64,000 bases of DNA from Planctomycetota bacterium (lineage in GTDB: Bacteria > Planctomycetota > UBA1135 > GCA-002686595), in NCBI GenBank assembly GCA_012959785.1, contig DUCM01000017.1, positions 62,001-126,000 on the forward strand. Direction: 5' to 3'. Position 1 is the stretch's first letter. Each line of letters begins with the position of its first letter. A model generated the notes under the pieces. It saw nothing but the letters and a program-made list of their open reading frames with translations. It did not search any database and had not been told where the DNA came from. The position numbers were made by a program, and so were the translations under genes. Below are positions 24,402-32,114 of the stretch, piece by piece.

Positions 24402-26885
24402 ATGAAGATCTGCCTCTGCTTCGGCGGTCCCTCCGACGAGCGCAACATCTCCGCCGGTTCCCTCAAGCCCTGGCTCAGCTGGCTGGCGGCGGCGCCGGAG
24501 GTAGCCCTCGAGGTGCTCTATTTCGACCGCCACAGCCAGGCTTGGCGCCTGCCAGAGAAGTACCGGCACACCAACACCTGCGAGGATTTCGAGAGCCAAC
24601 TCGCAGCCGAGGCCAAGCTCACCGACGAGGGCCTTGACGAGTTTCTTCGCCAGCAAGATGTGGTGGTGCCCCTGATCCACGGTGCCTTCGGCGAGGATGG
24701 CGAATTGCAACAACGCCTCGAACGCTTGGGGCTGGCCTACACCTTCAGCGCCCCCGCTGCTCTGGCCCTGACCATGGACAAGGCCGCCTGCTACGGCGCG
24801 CTCGAGGCCGTGGGTCTCCCTGTGCCGGAGCACTTCGTCTTCAGCCGCGAGGAATGGCAGGCCGATCCCCAAGAGATTCTGGCGCGGGCCCGGGACCTCG
24901 AATCCCTGAACCATCCGGCAGGGCCGCCGGAGGCTCCCAGCCTGGCGATCAAGCCCGTGCAGGGCGGCTCCTCCCTGGGTGTTAGCCTCGCGACCAGCCG
25001 CGGCAGCGATTTTGGAGAAGCCGTGGCTTCAGCCCTCGAACACGACCAAGCCGTTCTTTGCGAGCGACGCCTCGAGGGCACCGAGTTCTCGGTGATCGTG
25101 CTCGAAACCGACCGAGGACCCGTGGCCCTGGTGCCCACCGAGGTCGAAAAACAGGGTACCCTCTTCGACACCCGTTCGAAGTACCTGCACGGCGAGGGCG
25201 CGCGCTTGCACACACCCCTCGGCGATGAAGGCGCCCTCAAGAACCTACGCACCGCGGCCCTCGCTGCCTGGCGTGCCACGGGACTGCGCGACATGGCGCG
25301 CATCGATGGTTTTCTGGAACCCACGGGAAGGATCTGGGTGACCGACATCAACTCCATCAGCGGCATGGGGTTCTCCAGCTTTGGATTCCTGCAAACGGCC
25401 ATGTGCGGCTTTTCCCACGGCGACCTGATCGGGCACCTCTTGGGGCGGACGGCCCAACGCGCGGGGCTCGCGCCCCTTCACACCCTGCCGGGGACGCGGG
25501 GCCCGGGGAATCCGGAAGAAATCCGCGGGCGCGTGGTCGTGATCCTCGGAGGTCCCACCAGCGAACGCCAGGTCTCCCGCCAGAGCGGCATCTTCGTGGG
25601 CCTATCGCTGCTCTCCCTGGGCTATTGCGTGCGCTTTGTGTTGATGGACAGCGATTGCCACTTCACCGAGATCGGGCTCTTTTACAGCCTGCACCATGAT
25701 GTGGAGGAAATCCGCACCCTGGTAGAAGCTCCCGCACGGCGGATGCGCATCGAAGCGCTCGCCAGGGAAATCGGGGCCGAGCTGGGCCTCGACCCCCTGC
25801 GCGCCTGTGCGCATTTGACCGTGGGGCCGAGGAGTTCCCTGGCAGAAGTCGTGCAGGAGGCCGACTTCGTCTTTCTGGCCCTGCACGGAGGTCCCGGCGA
25901 GGACGGTCGCTTGCAGACCGCCTTGGAGGCCCTGCAAAAGCCCTACAACGGCTGCGGGCCCGAGGCCTCGCGACTCTCCAGCGACAAGCGCCTGGCCGTG
26001 GAGCGCGTGGCCAACCTGCGTCTCGAGGGCATCGCCACGCCGCGCCAACGGGAGGTCACCCTCTTCGAATTGGCCGCTTGGCGCAAACAGGGAAACTGGC
26101 GCACGCGCTATCTGTCCCTGCGCGAGGAGTTGGGAGCCGACGCCCTGGTGGGCAAGCCCGCCTCTGACGGCTGCTCCACCGGGGTCAAGCTGCTCACCGA
26201 CGAGCACCAGCTTGAGGCCTTCGTCGACGCCATCGTGAAGCTGATGCCAGAGTTGCCCGCGGGAACTCTGGGACCCAACTCGCGGGTCTTGAAATTTCCC
26301 CTGCCCAGCCCCGATCGCTGGCTCTTCGAGCGCGCCCTCTGCGACTTGGGAGCCGAGCCCCTGCCGGCGGGCGACCTGAACGCGGCGCACCTCCACGACT
26401 GGTTGGCGGCGCAACGCTTTTTGGAGCTGACCTGCGCAGTGATCGAGGATCCCCAGAGCCGCAAAATGCGCGTAGCCACACCTAGCTTGGCCCTGGCCAG
26501 GGCAGGCGAACTCTCCCTCGAAGAAAAGTTCCAACAGGGCGTGGGCACTAACCTCGAACTCGACGCATTCTTGGGCCCCGTGCGCGTGCGCACGATCCAA
26601 AAGCGCGTGGCCAGCCTGTCTGCGGCCCTGGGCCTCGAAGGCTATGGGCGCATCGATTGCTTCTACGACACCCGCGAGGACCTGATCTACCTGCTCGAGT
26701 GCAACACCCTCTGCGGCCTGACCGAGGCCACGGTGTTCTACTCCCAGGTGGCCTCCAGCTTTGGACTTTCCCCTCCCGAGGCCCTCGAATGGATCCTGTG
26801 CGCTGGGCGGCAGCGTAACCTGGATCAGGCTGCGTCGGCCAGCTCTGGCATACGCACGGCGATTACTTCCATGCAAGCTCGGTAG
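24402..26885 (+). CDS. tandem D-Ala-D-Ala ligase-like ATP-grasp fusion protein
   Basis: 827 residues from ATG 24402, about twice a normal Ddl (near 310-380). Half 1 (about 1-365): KICLCFGGPSDERNISAGS, PLIHGAFGEDGELQ, ATP-binding AIKPVQGGSSLGVSLA, ERRLEGTEFSVIVLE, then ARIDGF with metal-site VTDINSISGMGFSSF. Half 2 (about 374-827): GRVVVILGGPTSERQVSRQS, FLALHGGPGEDGRLQ, GKPASDGCSTGVKLL, EEKFQQGVGTNL, YGRIDCF and LLECNTLCGLTEATVF. Both halves keep the N-terminal GGxSxE, HGxxGEDG and metal-binding Asn, so both could be active, but first-site DIN replaces the usual EIN. Products may be D-Ala-D-Ala or another dipeptide. The 3' end overlaps the convergent methyltransferase by 61 bp. Confidence 0.88.
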   Translation: MKICLCFGGPSDERNISAGSLKPWLSWLAAAPEVALEVLYFDRHSQAWRLPEKYRHTNTCEDFESQLAAEAKLTDEGLDEFLRQQDVVVPLIHGAFGEDGELQQRLERLGLAYTFSAPAALALTMDKAACYGALEAVGLPVPEHFVFSREEWQADPQEILARARDLESLNHPAGPPEAPSLAIKPVQGGSSLGVSLATSRGSDFGEAVASALEHDQAVLCERRLEGTEFSVIVLETDRGPVALVPTEVEKQGTLFDTRSKYLHGEGARLHTPLGDEGALKNLRTAALAAWRATGLRDMARIDGFLEPTGRIWVTDINSISGMGFSSFGFLQTAMCGFSHGDLIGHLLGRTAQRAGLAPLHTLPGTRGPGNPEEIRGRVVVILGGPTSERQVSRQSGIFVGLSLLSLGYCVRFVLMDSDCHFTEIGLFYSLHHDVEEIRTLVEAPARRMRIEALAREIGAELGLDPLRACAHLTVGPRSSLAEVVQEADFVFLALHGGPGEDGRLQTALEALQKPYNGCGPEASRLSSDKRLAVERVANLRLEGIATPRQREVTLFELAAWRKQGNWRTRYLSLREELGADALVGKPASDGCSTGVKLLTDEHQLEAFVDAIVKLMPELPAGTLGPNSRVLKFPLPSPDRWLFERALCDLGAEPLPAGDLNAAHLHDWLAAQRFLELTCAVIEDPQSRKMRVATPSLALARAGELSLEEKFQQGVGTNLELDAFLGPVRVRTIQKRVASLSAALGLEGYGRIDCFYDTREDLIYLLECNTLCGLTEATVFYSQVASSFGLSPPEALEWILCAGRQRNLDQAASASSGIRTAITSMQAR

Positions 26886-27652
26886 CGTTCCGAAACCGCG
26901 TACTCGCAGGGCTCGAAGCCGTTATTGCGCAAGAGCCAGTACAGGTGCTCACGGCTGAAATTGTGGTAGTGCTCGAGCTCGGCCCAGTAGGGGTTGGTGC
27001 CGTCGCGATCGAGGGCCTTCCAGGTGAAGGTGTCCACATTGGGCATCGAGACAAACAGCAGGCCGCCGACATCCATGCGCTTCCAGGCTTCGGTGAGGAG
27101 CTCTGCGGGGAAGGGCACATGCTCGAGGACATCCGCCAAGGAGATCACATCGAATAGCTCGGTCGCGTTCAAGGAGCCGAGCTCCTCCTGGCGCACATCG
27201 TAGCCGTATTCGCGAAGGGCTTCGGCGGCGGCGGCGCGCACCTCCAGGCCCACCGCCTCGTAACCAAACTCCTCGGCAGCGGCGAGCAGGGCACCATTTC
27301 CCACACCCACATCCAGCCATAGGCCACCTAGAACGCCGCGTACATGGCTCACGCGGCTCACGATGCGTGAGGCCACGGGACGCTGGGCGTCGGTTTCGGG
27401 CCCCGCCAGTTGAGCTGGATTCGAGCGCGAGAGCAGGTTTTTGAAAGCCGCCTCGTCGAAATAGCCCGAGGTGAAGATGTGGCCACAGCCCTCGCATCCA
27501 CGCCATTGGATCGTGCTCCCCAGTTCAGGCCGATAGAGCGGGTGGCTGGTGCAGTCGTCAGTGCGCAAATCGACGAGCTGGGCACCTTCGCAGAGCGGGC
27601 AATGGGTGTAGGGCACGCGCGCGCGGCGCTGGTCGGTCAGTTTGATCTTCAT
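26825..27652 (-). CDS. class I SAM methyltransferase with N-terminal zinc ribbon
   Basis: 275 residues from ATG 27652 (MKIKLTDQRR); the open frame upstream to 28069 runs through a divergent intergenic region and is rejected. An N-terminal zinc-ribbon-like set CPLC (about 18-21) and CEGCG (about 52-56) precedes a Rossmann methyltransferase with motif I LWLDVGVGNGALLAAAEE (about 108-125) and post-I LEVRAAAAEAL, then VISLADVLEHVPFPAELL. The layout is that of type-11/12 methyltransferases of sugar, lipid or small-molecule pathways; the substrate is not predictable. It runs antisense into the last 61 bp of the ATP-grasp fusion gene, an unusual convergent overlap. Confidence 0.88.
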   Translation of the reverse strand: MKIKLTDQRRARVPYTHCPLCEGAQLVDLRTDDCTSHPLYRPELGSTIQWRGCEGCGHIFTSGYFDEAAFKNLLSRSNPAQLAGPETDAQRPVASRIVSRVSHVRGVLGGLWLDVGVGNGALLAAAEEFGYEAVGLEVRAAAAEALREYGYDVRQEELGSLNATELFDVISLADVLEHVPFPAELLTEAWKRMDVGGLLFVSMPNVDTFTWKALDRDGTNPYWAELEHYHNFSREHLYWLLRNNGFEPCEYAVSERYRACMEVIAVRMPELADAA

Positions 27653-27890
27653 CGCGTTCTGTTGTGGGGCTGCTGCGGCGATAGAATTCCGCCGCAGGAA
27701 ACTCTCGACCACAACGGGGCGCGACTGAAGGACTGACCGAGCTCGGCTCCCGCTCCTGAGAATCGGGAGCTCGGCTTGCTCCTGCCTGCATATCCCCGTA
27801 GAACGGGGCCTCTGGAGTACAGGTTGCCGAAAGCCCCACCCGGCCCAAGCTCCCGGACCCCCGCCCCTCCCCATCTGCCCCGCCGCACCC

Positions 27891-28118
27891 TTGAACATCT
27901 TCTGCCGCATCTTCGGACACACCTGGATCCACGCCGTGGACGAGCCCAAAATCGCCTGGAACGCAGGCAAGGACCAGGTCGAGCTGCACGCCTCGTTCGA
28001 GGGCCAAACGCAGTTCTTCGAGGAGTGCGTGCGTTGCAGGGAGCGCCGGCCCTGGAAGCAGAGCGGCAAACTGAAGACCGCCGGGGATGGATCCCCGCCG
28101 GCAATCAGCCCTCCTTAG
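27891..28118 (+). CDS. small zinc-binding-like protein with CxxFGHxW and CxRC motifs
   Basis: 75 residues from TTG 27891. The N-terminus MNIFCRIFGHTW and the later EECVRCRERRPW give a Cys-His ... Cys-x-x-Cys set (C5, H10, C47, C50), the pattern of a small zinc-binding fold seen in short prophage-type (DUF1660-like) and other proteins. Aromatic and acidic residues lie between. No signal peptide. Good GC3 and the motif support coding despite the TTG start; no strong ribosome-binding site is visible. It follows the divergent methyltransferase promoter region, and its function is unknown. Confidence 0.6.
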   Translation: MNIFCRIFGHTWIHAVDEPKIAWNAGKDQVELHASFEGQTQFFEECVRCRERRPWKQSGKLKTAGDGSPPAISPP

Positions 28119-28237
28119 GGGCCTGGAGACTGGTTTCAGGCAGAAACCGGCCGCACCCCCGATCGAGGGGTCACGCACAGAGCGCCGATGGCCGATAAGA
28201 TGTCTGCTGCAGGCCCTCACGGGGCCGCCGCTGATCC

Positions 28238-28573
28238 ATGGAGTACATCAATACATTCCTGTTCAAGATCCTGGTCATCTTCCTGGCCACGCCCCTGTGG
28301 TGGCCCATCGCGAAGGCACTCTGGGAGGAACTGAACGAGGGTCTGGCCGACGACGGCGGCCTCCTGGGACGGGTACCCAGCGTGCATGAGCAAGCGAAGA
28401 TCGAGGAACGCCAATTGCGGGAAGAAGATCGCCTGGTCCACGAGACGTGGCTGACGCCCGATGAGCGCCGAATGGGGCGCAGACTCTTGGGCGCAACAAA
28501 CAGACATCGTATGGGAAGCGATGTTCCCGGGGACGCAAGTCACCCCCAGTGGCGCAAGGCCGGATTCCGCTAG
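28238..28573 (+). CDS. small single-pass membrane protein
   Basis: 111 residues from ATG 28238. The N-terminal stretch MEYINTFLFKILVIFLATPLWWPI is one membrane helix, followed by a charged, glutamate- and arginine-rich cytoplasmic part (SVHEQAKIEERQLREEDRLV) and a basic tail. No family recognised. It lies 119 bp after the zinc-binding-like ORF in the same direction and may be co-transcribed. A real but unassigned gene is the best reading. Confidence 0.5.
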   Translation: MEYINTFLFKILVIFLATPLWWPIAKALWEELNEGLADDGGLLGRVPSVHEQAKIEERQLREEDRLVHETWLTPDERRMGRRLLGATNRHRMGSDVPGDASHPQWRKAGFR

Positions 28574-28646
28574 CAGGCTCTCTGCGAGAGGCGGATTCCG
28601 CTTTCATGCCCTCTTTCTTGGGGCCGGGGGCGGGGGCTTCCGTTCT

Positions 28647-28670
28647 ATAATCCCCCATAGCGCGGATTAT
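28647..28670. promoter_or_regulatory. inverted repeat overlapping a TATAAT box upstream of the heme/propeller gene
   Basis: ATAATCC (28647-28653) and GGATTAT (28664-28670) form a 7-bp inverted repeat with 10-bp spacing. The left arm overlaps a perfect TATAAT (28646-28651), a candidate -10 for the gene starting at 28810. No good -35 is seen at the usual distance. It may be an operator, but could be coincidental. Confidence 0.35.
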
Positions 28671-28809
28671 GGCGTATCCTTGAGTCTCAGCGCGTTGTGC
28701 AGCTGCTACGCGATTAGCACGACTGCGGTCTCCCCACCGCTCCCAGACCCGTCCCCTTCTCGACCCGCTTCGAGCCCATCCCCAGGCCGTGCGGGCAAGC
28801 GATAGCCCT

Positions 28810-31800
28810 ATGAACCAAGCTAGTTTCCCGTCTCCCCGCCAGATTCTCGCTGGCCTGCTCCTGATCACGATCCCGAGCCTCGCTGGAGCCCAGTCCCCTG
28901 CCCACGACAACTTCAAGGGTCGCTGGATGAACTATGAAGTGGGCACCATGGATGCCTTCGCCTTCGATCCCGGAACAGGGGATGTGTACTCATTCAACCA
29001 GCCCGGAGCGCGGGTCTTTCTGGCACCTGGCGGAGTGCCGGATTTGCAGAGCCAAGTCCCCGTGGGGCCGGGCACAGCATCCATCGCCTTCCGACCGGAA
29101 AGCCATGAACTCTGGGTGGTCGACCGCGTCACCTCCACCATCGCCGTGATTCAAACGCTCACGGGCCAGGTGATCGAGGTCATCCAGGTGGGAGCCGAAC
29201 CGCACATGGTCGTCTTCACGGCGAGCGGCGAGCAGGCCTTCGTCACCTGCGCTGCGGCGGGCCAAGTGGATGTGATCGACACATTCATGTACGCCGTCAA
29301 AAAGAGCATCCCCATCCCCGCCCGAGCACCGCGGGGTCTAGCCATCGTGGGCGACAGCGTTTTTGTGACACCCCTCCTGTCGGGAAACGGCAGCGTGCCC
29401 CGGGGCAATCCAACCAATGGACGCACCGACGACATCGTCGACATCGATGTTCCCGGGCCGGCCTCGGGCACCCGCAAACTGCCCGATCACGACCTGTATG
29501 TGATTCGCGTCAGGGCTCTGGCCGAGGACGCCCACCTCGACAAAGATGCCACAGTCTCGGGTCTAGGCACCGTGCTCTACAATGTGCGCCAGCGTCCCGG
29601 CACTGCCGAGCTTTGGGTTCCGCACACTGAAGCCTTGAATGTCCCCTTCAAGGGGGAGAAGAGCTATATCGACGGGCAGGTGACCCGGAACCGCATCGCG
29701 GTGATCGACACAACCCAACTCGGCGCGAGCAGCGCGGTCACGATGATCGATCTCGATGCCCTGATCCCCGTGGACCTGCGTTGCTCCACGCCCACCGATG
29801 TGGCCTTCACGAGCGACGGCGCCCTGGCCTTTGTAAGCGGTTACGGCTCGGACACCATCGCCGTTCTCAGCCCCCGCGGCGGCCAGGCCACCTGGCTGGG
29901 CTCGATTCGACTGACGCCCGCAGAGGACTACCCCGACGGAGTCGGTCCCCGTTCGCTAACCCTGTCTGCCGATGACTCCGTGCTCATGGTGCACAACAAG
30001 GGCACCAACAGCATGACCCGCATCGTCCTGGACCAACTGCCCACGACGCCCGGCTTCGCCCACAGCACAACGCCTGCCTCCACCAAGCCCCTCGGTTGGG
30101 ACCCGGCACCGGTGGACATCAACCAGGGCCGCATCCACTTCAACCGCACCCAAAACTCGGCCTCCAACACCACATCCTGCATGACCTGTCATGTGGACGG
30201 CGATGTGGATGGAATCGCCTGGGACCTCAGCGGCTACATCGACCCCGAAGGACTGGCCTCCACAACCCTGGCTTTCCCGGTGGACAACAAGGGCCCCCTG
30301 GTGACCCAGAGCGTGCGACGCCTGAAAGAAGTTGGCCCATACCACTGGCGTGGTGAGAAAAAGAAGCTGAAGCAGTTCAACGGCACCTTCATCGACCTCA
30401 TGGAACGCACCGAAGGTGGTGCACTCAAGCACCTCTCCGGTGCCTTCTTCTATGTCGTGCAATACATGGAACACCTGGCTCTGGCGCACAATCCCAGGCA
30501 AGCGGCCGACCGCTCGCTAACTGCGATCCAGGCTGCGGGATTCGACCTGTTCCAGAATCGCACAGTCCTGGGCAACCAGACCTGTACGGACTGCCACAGC
30601 CTGCCCCTCGGCACGGCAGGCGAGATTGTAGACAACCGCTCGGACGGGCTGGCGCCCACCGGCGTGGTGCCTTCCCTGCGCGGCGTGGCTGACAAGGCTT
30701 CCACCGAGCTCGTCATCGGTGGGGCCTATGGAACCCGCACGGAAGCCGGCATCGGCTACGGTCACGCAGGTGCCTACCCCAGCCTGGAGCGCTTCCTGAT
30801 CGAGCACGCATCGGCAGTTGCGCCTGGCACGGTTCAGGACCTGACCCCGGATGAGGCCCACAAGCTGTCCGAGTTCCTGCGGGTCTTCGACACCGGCAGC
30901 GCGCCTGCGAGCGCCTGGCAATCAATCGCCCGACGCGCCAATCACCAGAGCTTCGTGGCCGCAGAGCTCGCCGCGCAAGAAGCCCAGGCTCAGCTCGGGT
31001 ATTGTGACCTCATCTACCGCTACGGTCCCGTGGATTGGAACGGCCAGCAGATCTACATGAGCGGGATGTTCAATCCCCAAACCGGCAGGTACGCAAGCGC
31101 CGCCATGGGGCAGCCCTCCGTCAGCTCGGCGGACCTGATGGCCATTGCAGCCTCCGATCAGCCGGTGGTTTTCCTCGGCTTGCCGCCCTTCATGGGCTCG
31201 CCGGTTGCCCTCGACCGCGACAACGACAATGTCTATGACCTCGACGAGATTCTCTACGGTACCGACCCGGAGAACAACGATACGGACGACGATGGGTTCC
31301 ACGACGGGTACGAACTCAGCTGGCAAATGAACCCCTTGGTGCCCAACACCTCCTCACCCGATCAGCGCTCACCCCAGCTCACGGGCCCGGTCCAGGTCAT
31401 GTACACCACGACCAATACGGTCAAGCTCGAGTTTCACACTGACGAACCGGTGCGCTGCCTGTTGTCCTTCAACGGCGGCCCGCCCGTCCTGCGAGCGCCC
31501 CTCAAGCCCAAGCAGGATGTCGACTTCTCGCTCGTAGTGGGTGAGCTCAAATCCAACACGGTCTACGACTTTGAGCTGCACCTGACTGACCTCGCGGGCA
31601 ATGTGACCCTGTCCCATGTCATCGTGCCCACCAAGGCCTACAGCCTGCCGAATCCCGCCCATGTGGTGAACCTCGACCTCTCGATCATCCAGGACGCCTC
31701 GGGCACGGGCCCCTCGGATTTTGCTGCGCGGGTCACGATGGAACTGAGTCCCGGCTCACCTGCGGTGGGCTACACGGTTCAAGTAGTCGCCTACTATTCG

Positions 31801-32013
31801 GCCTATGACGAGAGCCAGCAGATCAACCTCGGCACCTTCGTCGGCAACACCAACCGAGCCGGCCGCCATGGCTTCCGCATCGTCGTGCCCCAGAGCCTGC
31901 CCAGTGGCCTCGGCGAGGTCTACTTCGTGGTCGAGAAGGTCACGGCTCCCGTGGGCATGCCAATCTACGCCGAAGGCGACGACATCGAGATGTTCGCCTC
32001 AATCCCGTACTAG
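28810..32013 (+). CDS. secreted YVTN-propeller / c-type heme / thrombospondin-type-3 repeat protein
   Basis: 1067-residue exported protein from ATG 28810; signal peptide residues 1-27 (LAGLLLITIPSLAGA, cut before QSPAHD). About 30-400 form YVTN/NHL-like beta-propeller repeats (LWVVDRVTSTIAVIQTLTGQ). Two heme c motifs follow: CMTCH (Cys457-His461) and CTDCH (Cys592-His596), the latter in a cytochrome-peroxidase/MauG-like context. A calcium-binding thrombospondin type-3 segment (DRDNDNVYDLDEILYGTDP, about 803-836) and beta-sandwich C-terminus complete it. This resembles extracellular di-heme electron-transfer or peroxidase-like proteins of Planctomycetota and Myxococcota; activity is unproven. 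The gene converges with a CRTAC1-type gene onto a long hairpin. Confidence 0.88.
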   Translation: MNQASFPSPRQILAGLLLITIPSLAGAQSPAHDNFKGRWMNYEVGTMDAFAFDPGTGDVYSFNQPGARVFLAPGGVPDLQSQVPVGPGTASIAFRPESHELWVVDRVTSTIAVIQTLTGQVIEVIQVGAEPHMVVFTASGEQAFVTCAAAGQVDVIDTFMYAVKKSIPIPARAPRGLAIVGDSVFVTPLLSGNGSVPRGNPTNGRTDDIVDIDVPGPASGTRKLPDHDLYVIRVRALAEDAHLDKDATVSGLGTVLYNVRQRPGTAELWVPHTEALNVPFKGEKSYIDGQVTRNRIAVIDTTQLGASSAVTMIDLDALIPVDLRCSTPTDVAFTSDGALAFVSGYGSDTIAVLSPRGGQATWLGSIRLTPAEDYPDGVGPRSLTLSADDSVLMVHNKGTNSMTRIVLDQLPTTPGFAHSTTPASTKPLGWDPAPVDINQGRIHFNRTQNSASNTTSCMTCHVDGDVDGIAWDLSGYIDPEGLASTTLAFPVDNKGPLVTQSVRRLKEVGPYHWRGEKKKLKQFNGTFIDLMERTEGGALKHLSGAFFYVVQYMEHLALAHNPRQAADRSLTAIQAAGFDLFQNRTVLGNQTCTDCHSLPLGTAGEIVDNRSDGLAPTGVVPSLRGVADKASTELVIGGAYGTRTEAGIGYGHAGAYPSLERFLIEHASAVAPGTVQDLTPDEAHKLSEFLRVFDTGSAPASAWQSIARRANHQSFVAAELAAQEAQAQLGYCDLIYRYGPVDWNGQQIYMSGMFNPQTGRYASAAMGQPSVSSADLMAIAASDQPVVFLGLPPFMGSPVALDRDNDNVYDLDEILYGTDPENNDTDDDGFHDGYELSWQMNPLVPNTSSPDQRSPQLTGPVQVMYTTTNTVKLEFHTDEPVRCLLSFNGGPPVLRAPLKPKQDVDFSLVVGELKSNTVYDFELHLTDLAGNVTLSHVIVPTKAYSLPNPAHVVNLDLSIIQDASGTGPSDFAARVTMELSPGSPAVGYTVQVVAYYSAYDESQQINLGTFVGNTNRAGRHGFRIVVPQSLPSGLGEVYFVVEKVTAPVGMPIYAEGDDIEMFASIPY

Positions 32014-32016
32014 GAG

Positions 32017-32104
32017 CCGGGCATCGGCCTTCGGCCACGCAAGCGGCCCCCCGCGGACAACTGTCCGCGGGGGGCCGCTTGCGTGGCCGAAGGCCGATGC
32101 CCGG
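32017..32104. terminator. 43-bp perfect inverted repeat between convergent genes (bidirectional terminator)
   Basis: Positions 32017-32059 are the exact reverse complement of 32062-32104 with a 2-base spacer (AC), a 43-bp perfect GC-rich stem beginning CCGGGCATCGGCCTTCGGCC. It begins 4 bases after the stop of the propeller/heme gene and ends 10 bases before the stop of the convergent CRTAC1 gene, so it should terminate both transcripts. No T-run is present. The length and perfection are far beyond ordinary terminators. Confidence 0.8.
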
Positions 32105-32114
32105 GCGGCTGGAC

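Noticed and set aside
25602..26876. 424-aa minus-strand ORF antisense to the ATP-grasp fusion
   Set aside because: Shadow of a gene with clear ligase motifs.
27750..27775. Hairpin between divergent methyltransferase and small-protein genes as a terminator
   Set aside because: A CTCCCG/CGGGAG stem exists, but both flanking genes point away from it, so termination is unlikely and it may be a promoter-region coincidence.
28558..28610. Repeat of GGATTCCGCT as a mobile-element end
   Set aside because: Two copies about 35 bp apart without inverted ends or transposase; probably coincidental.
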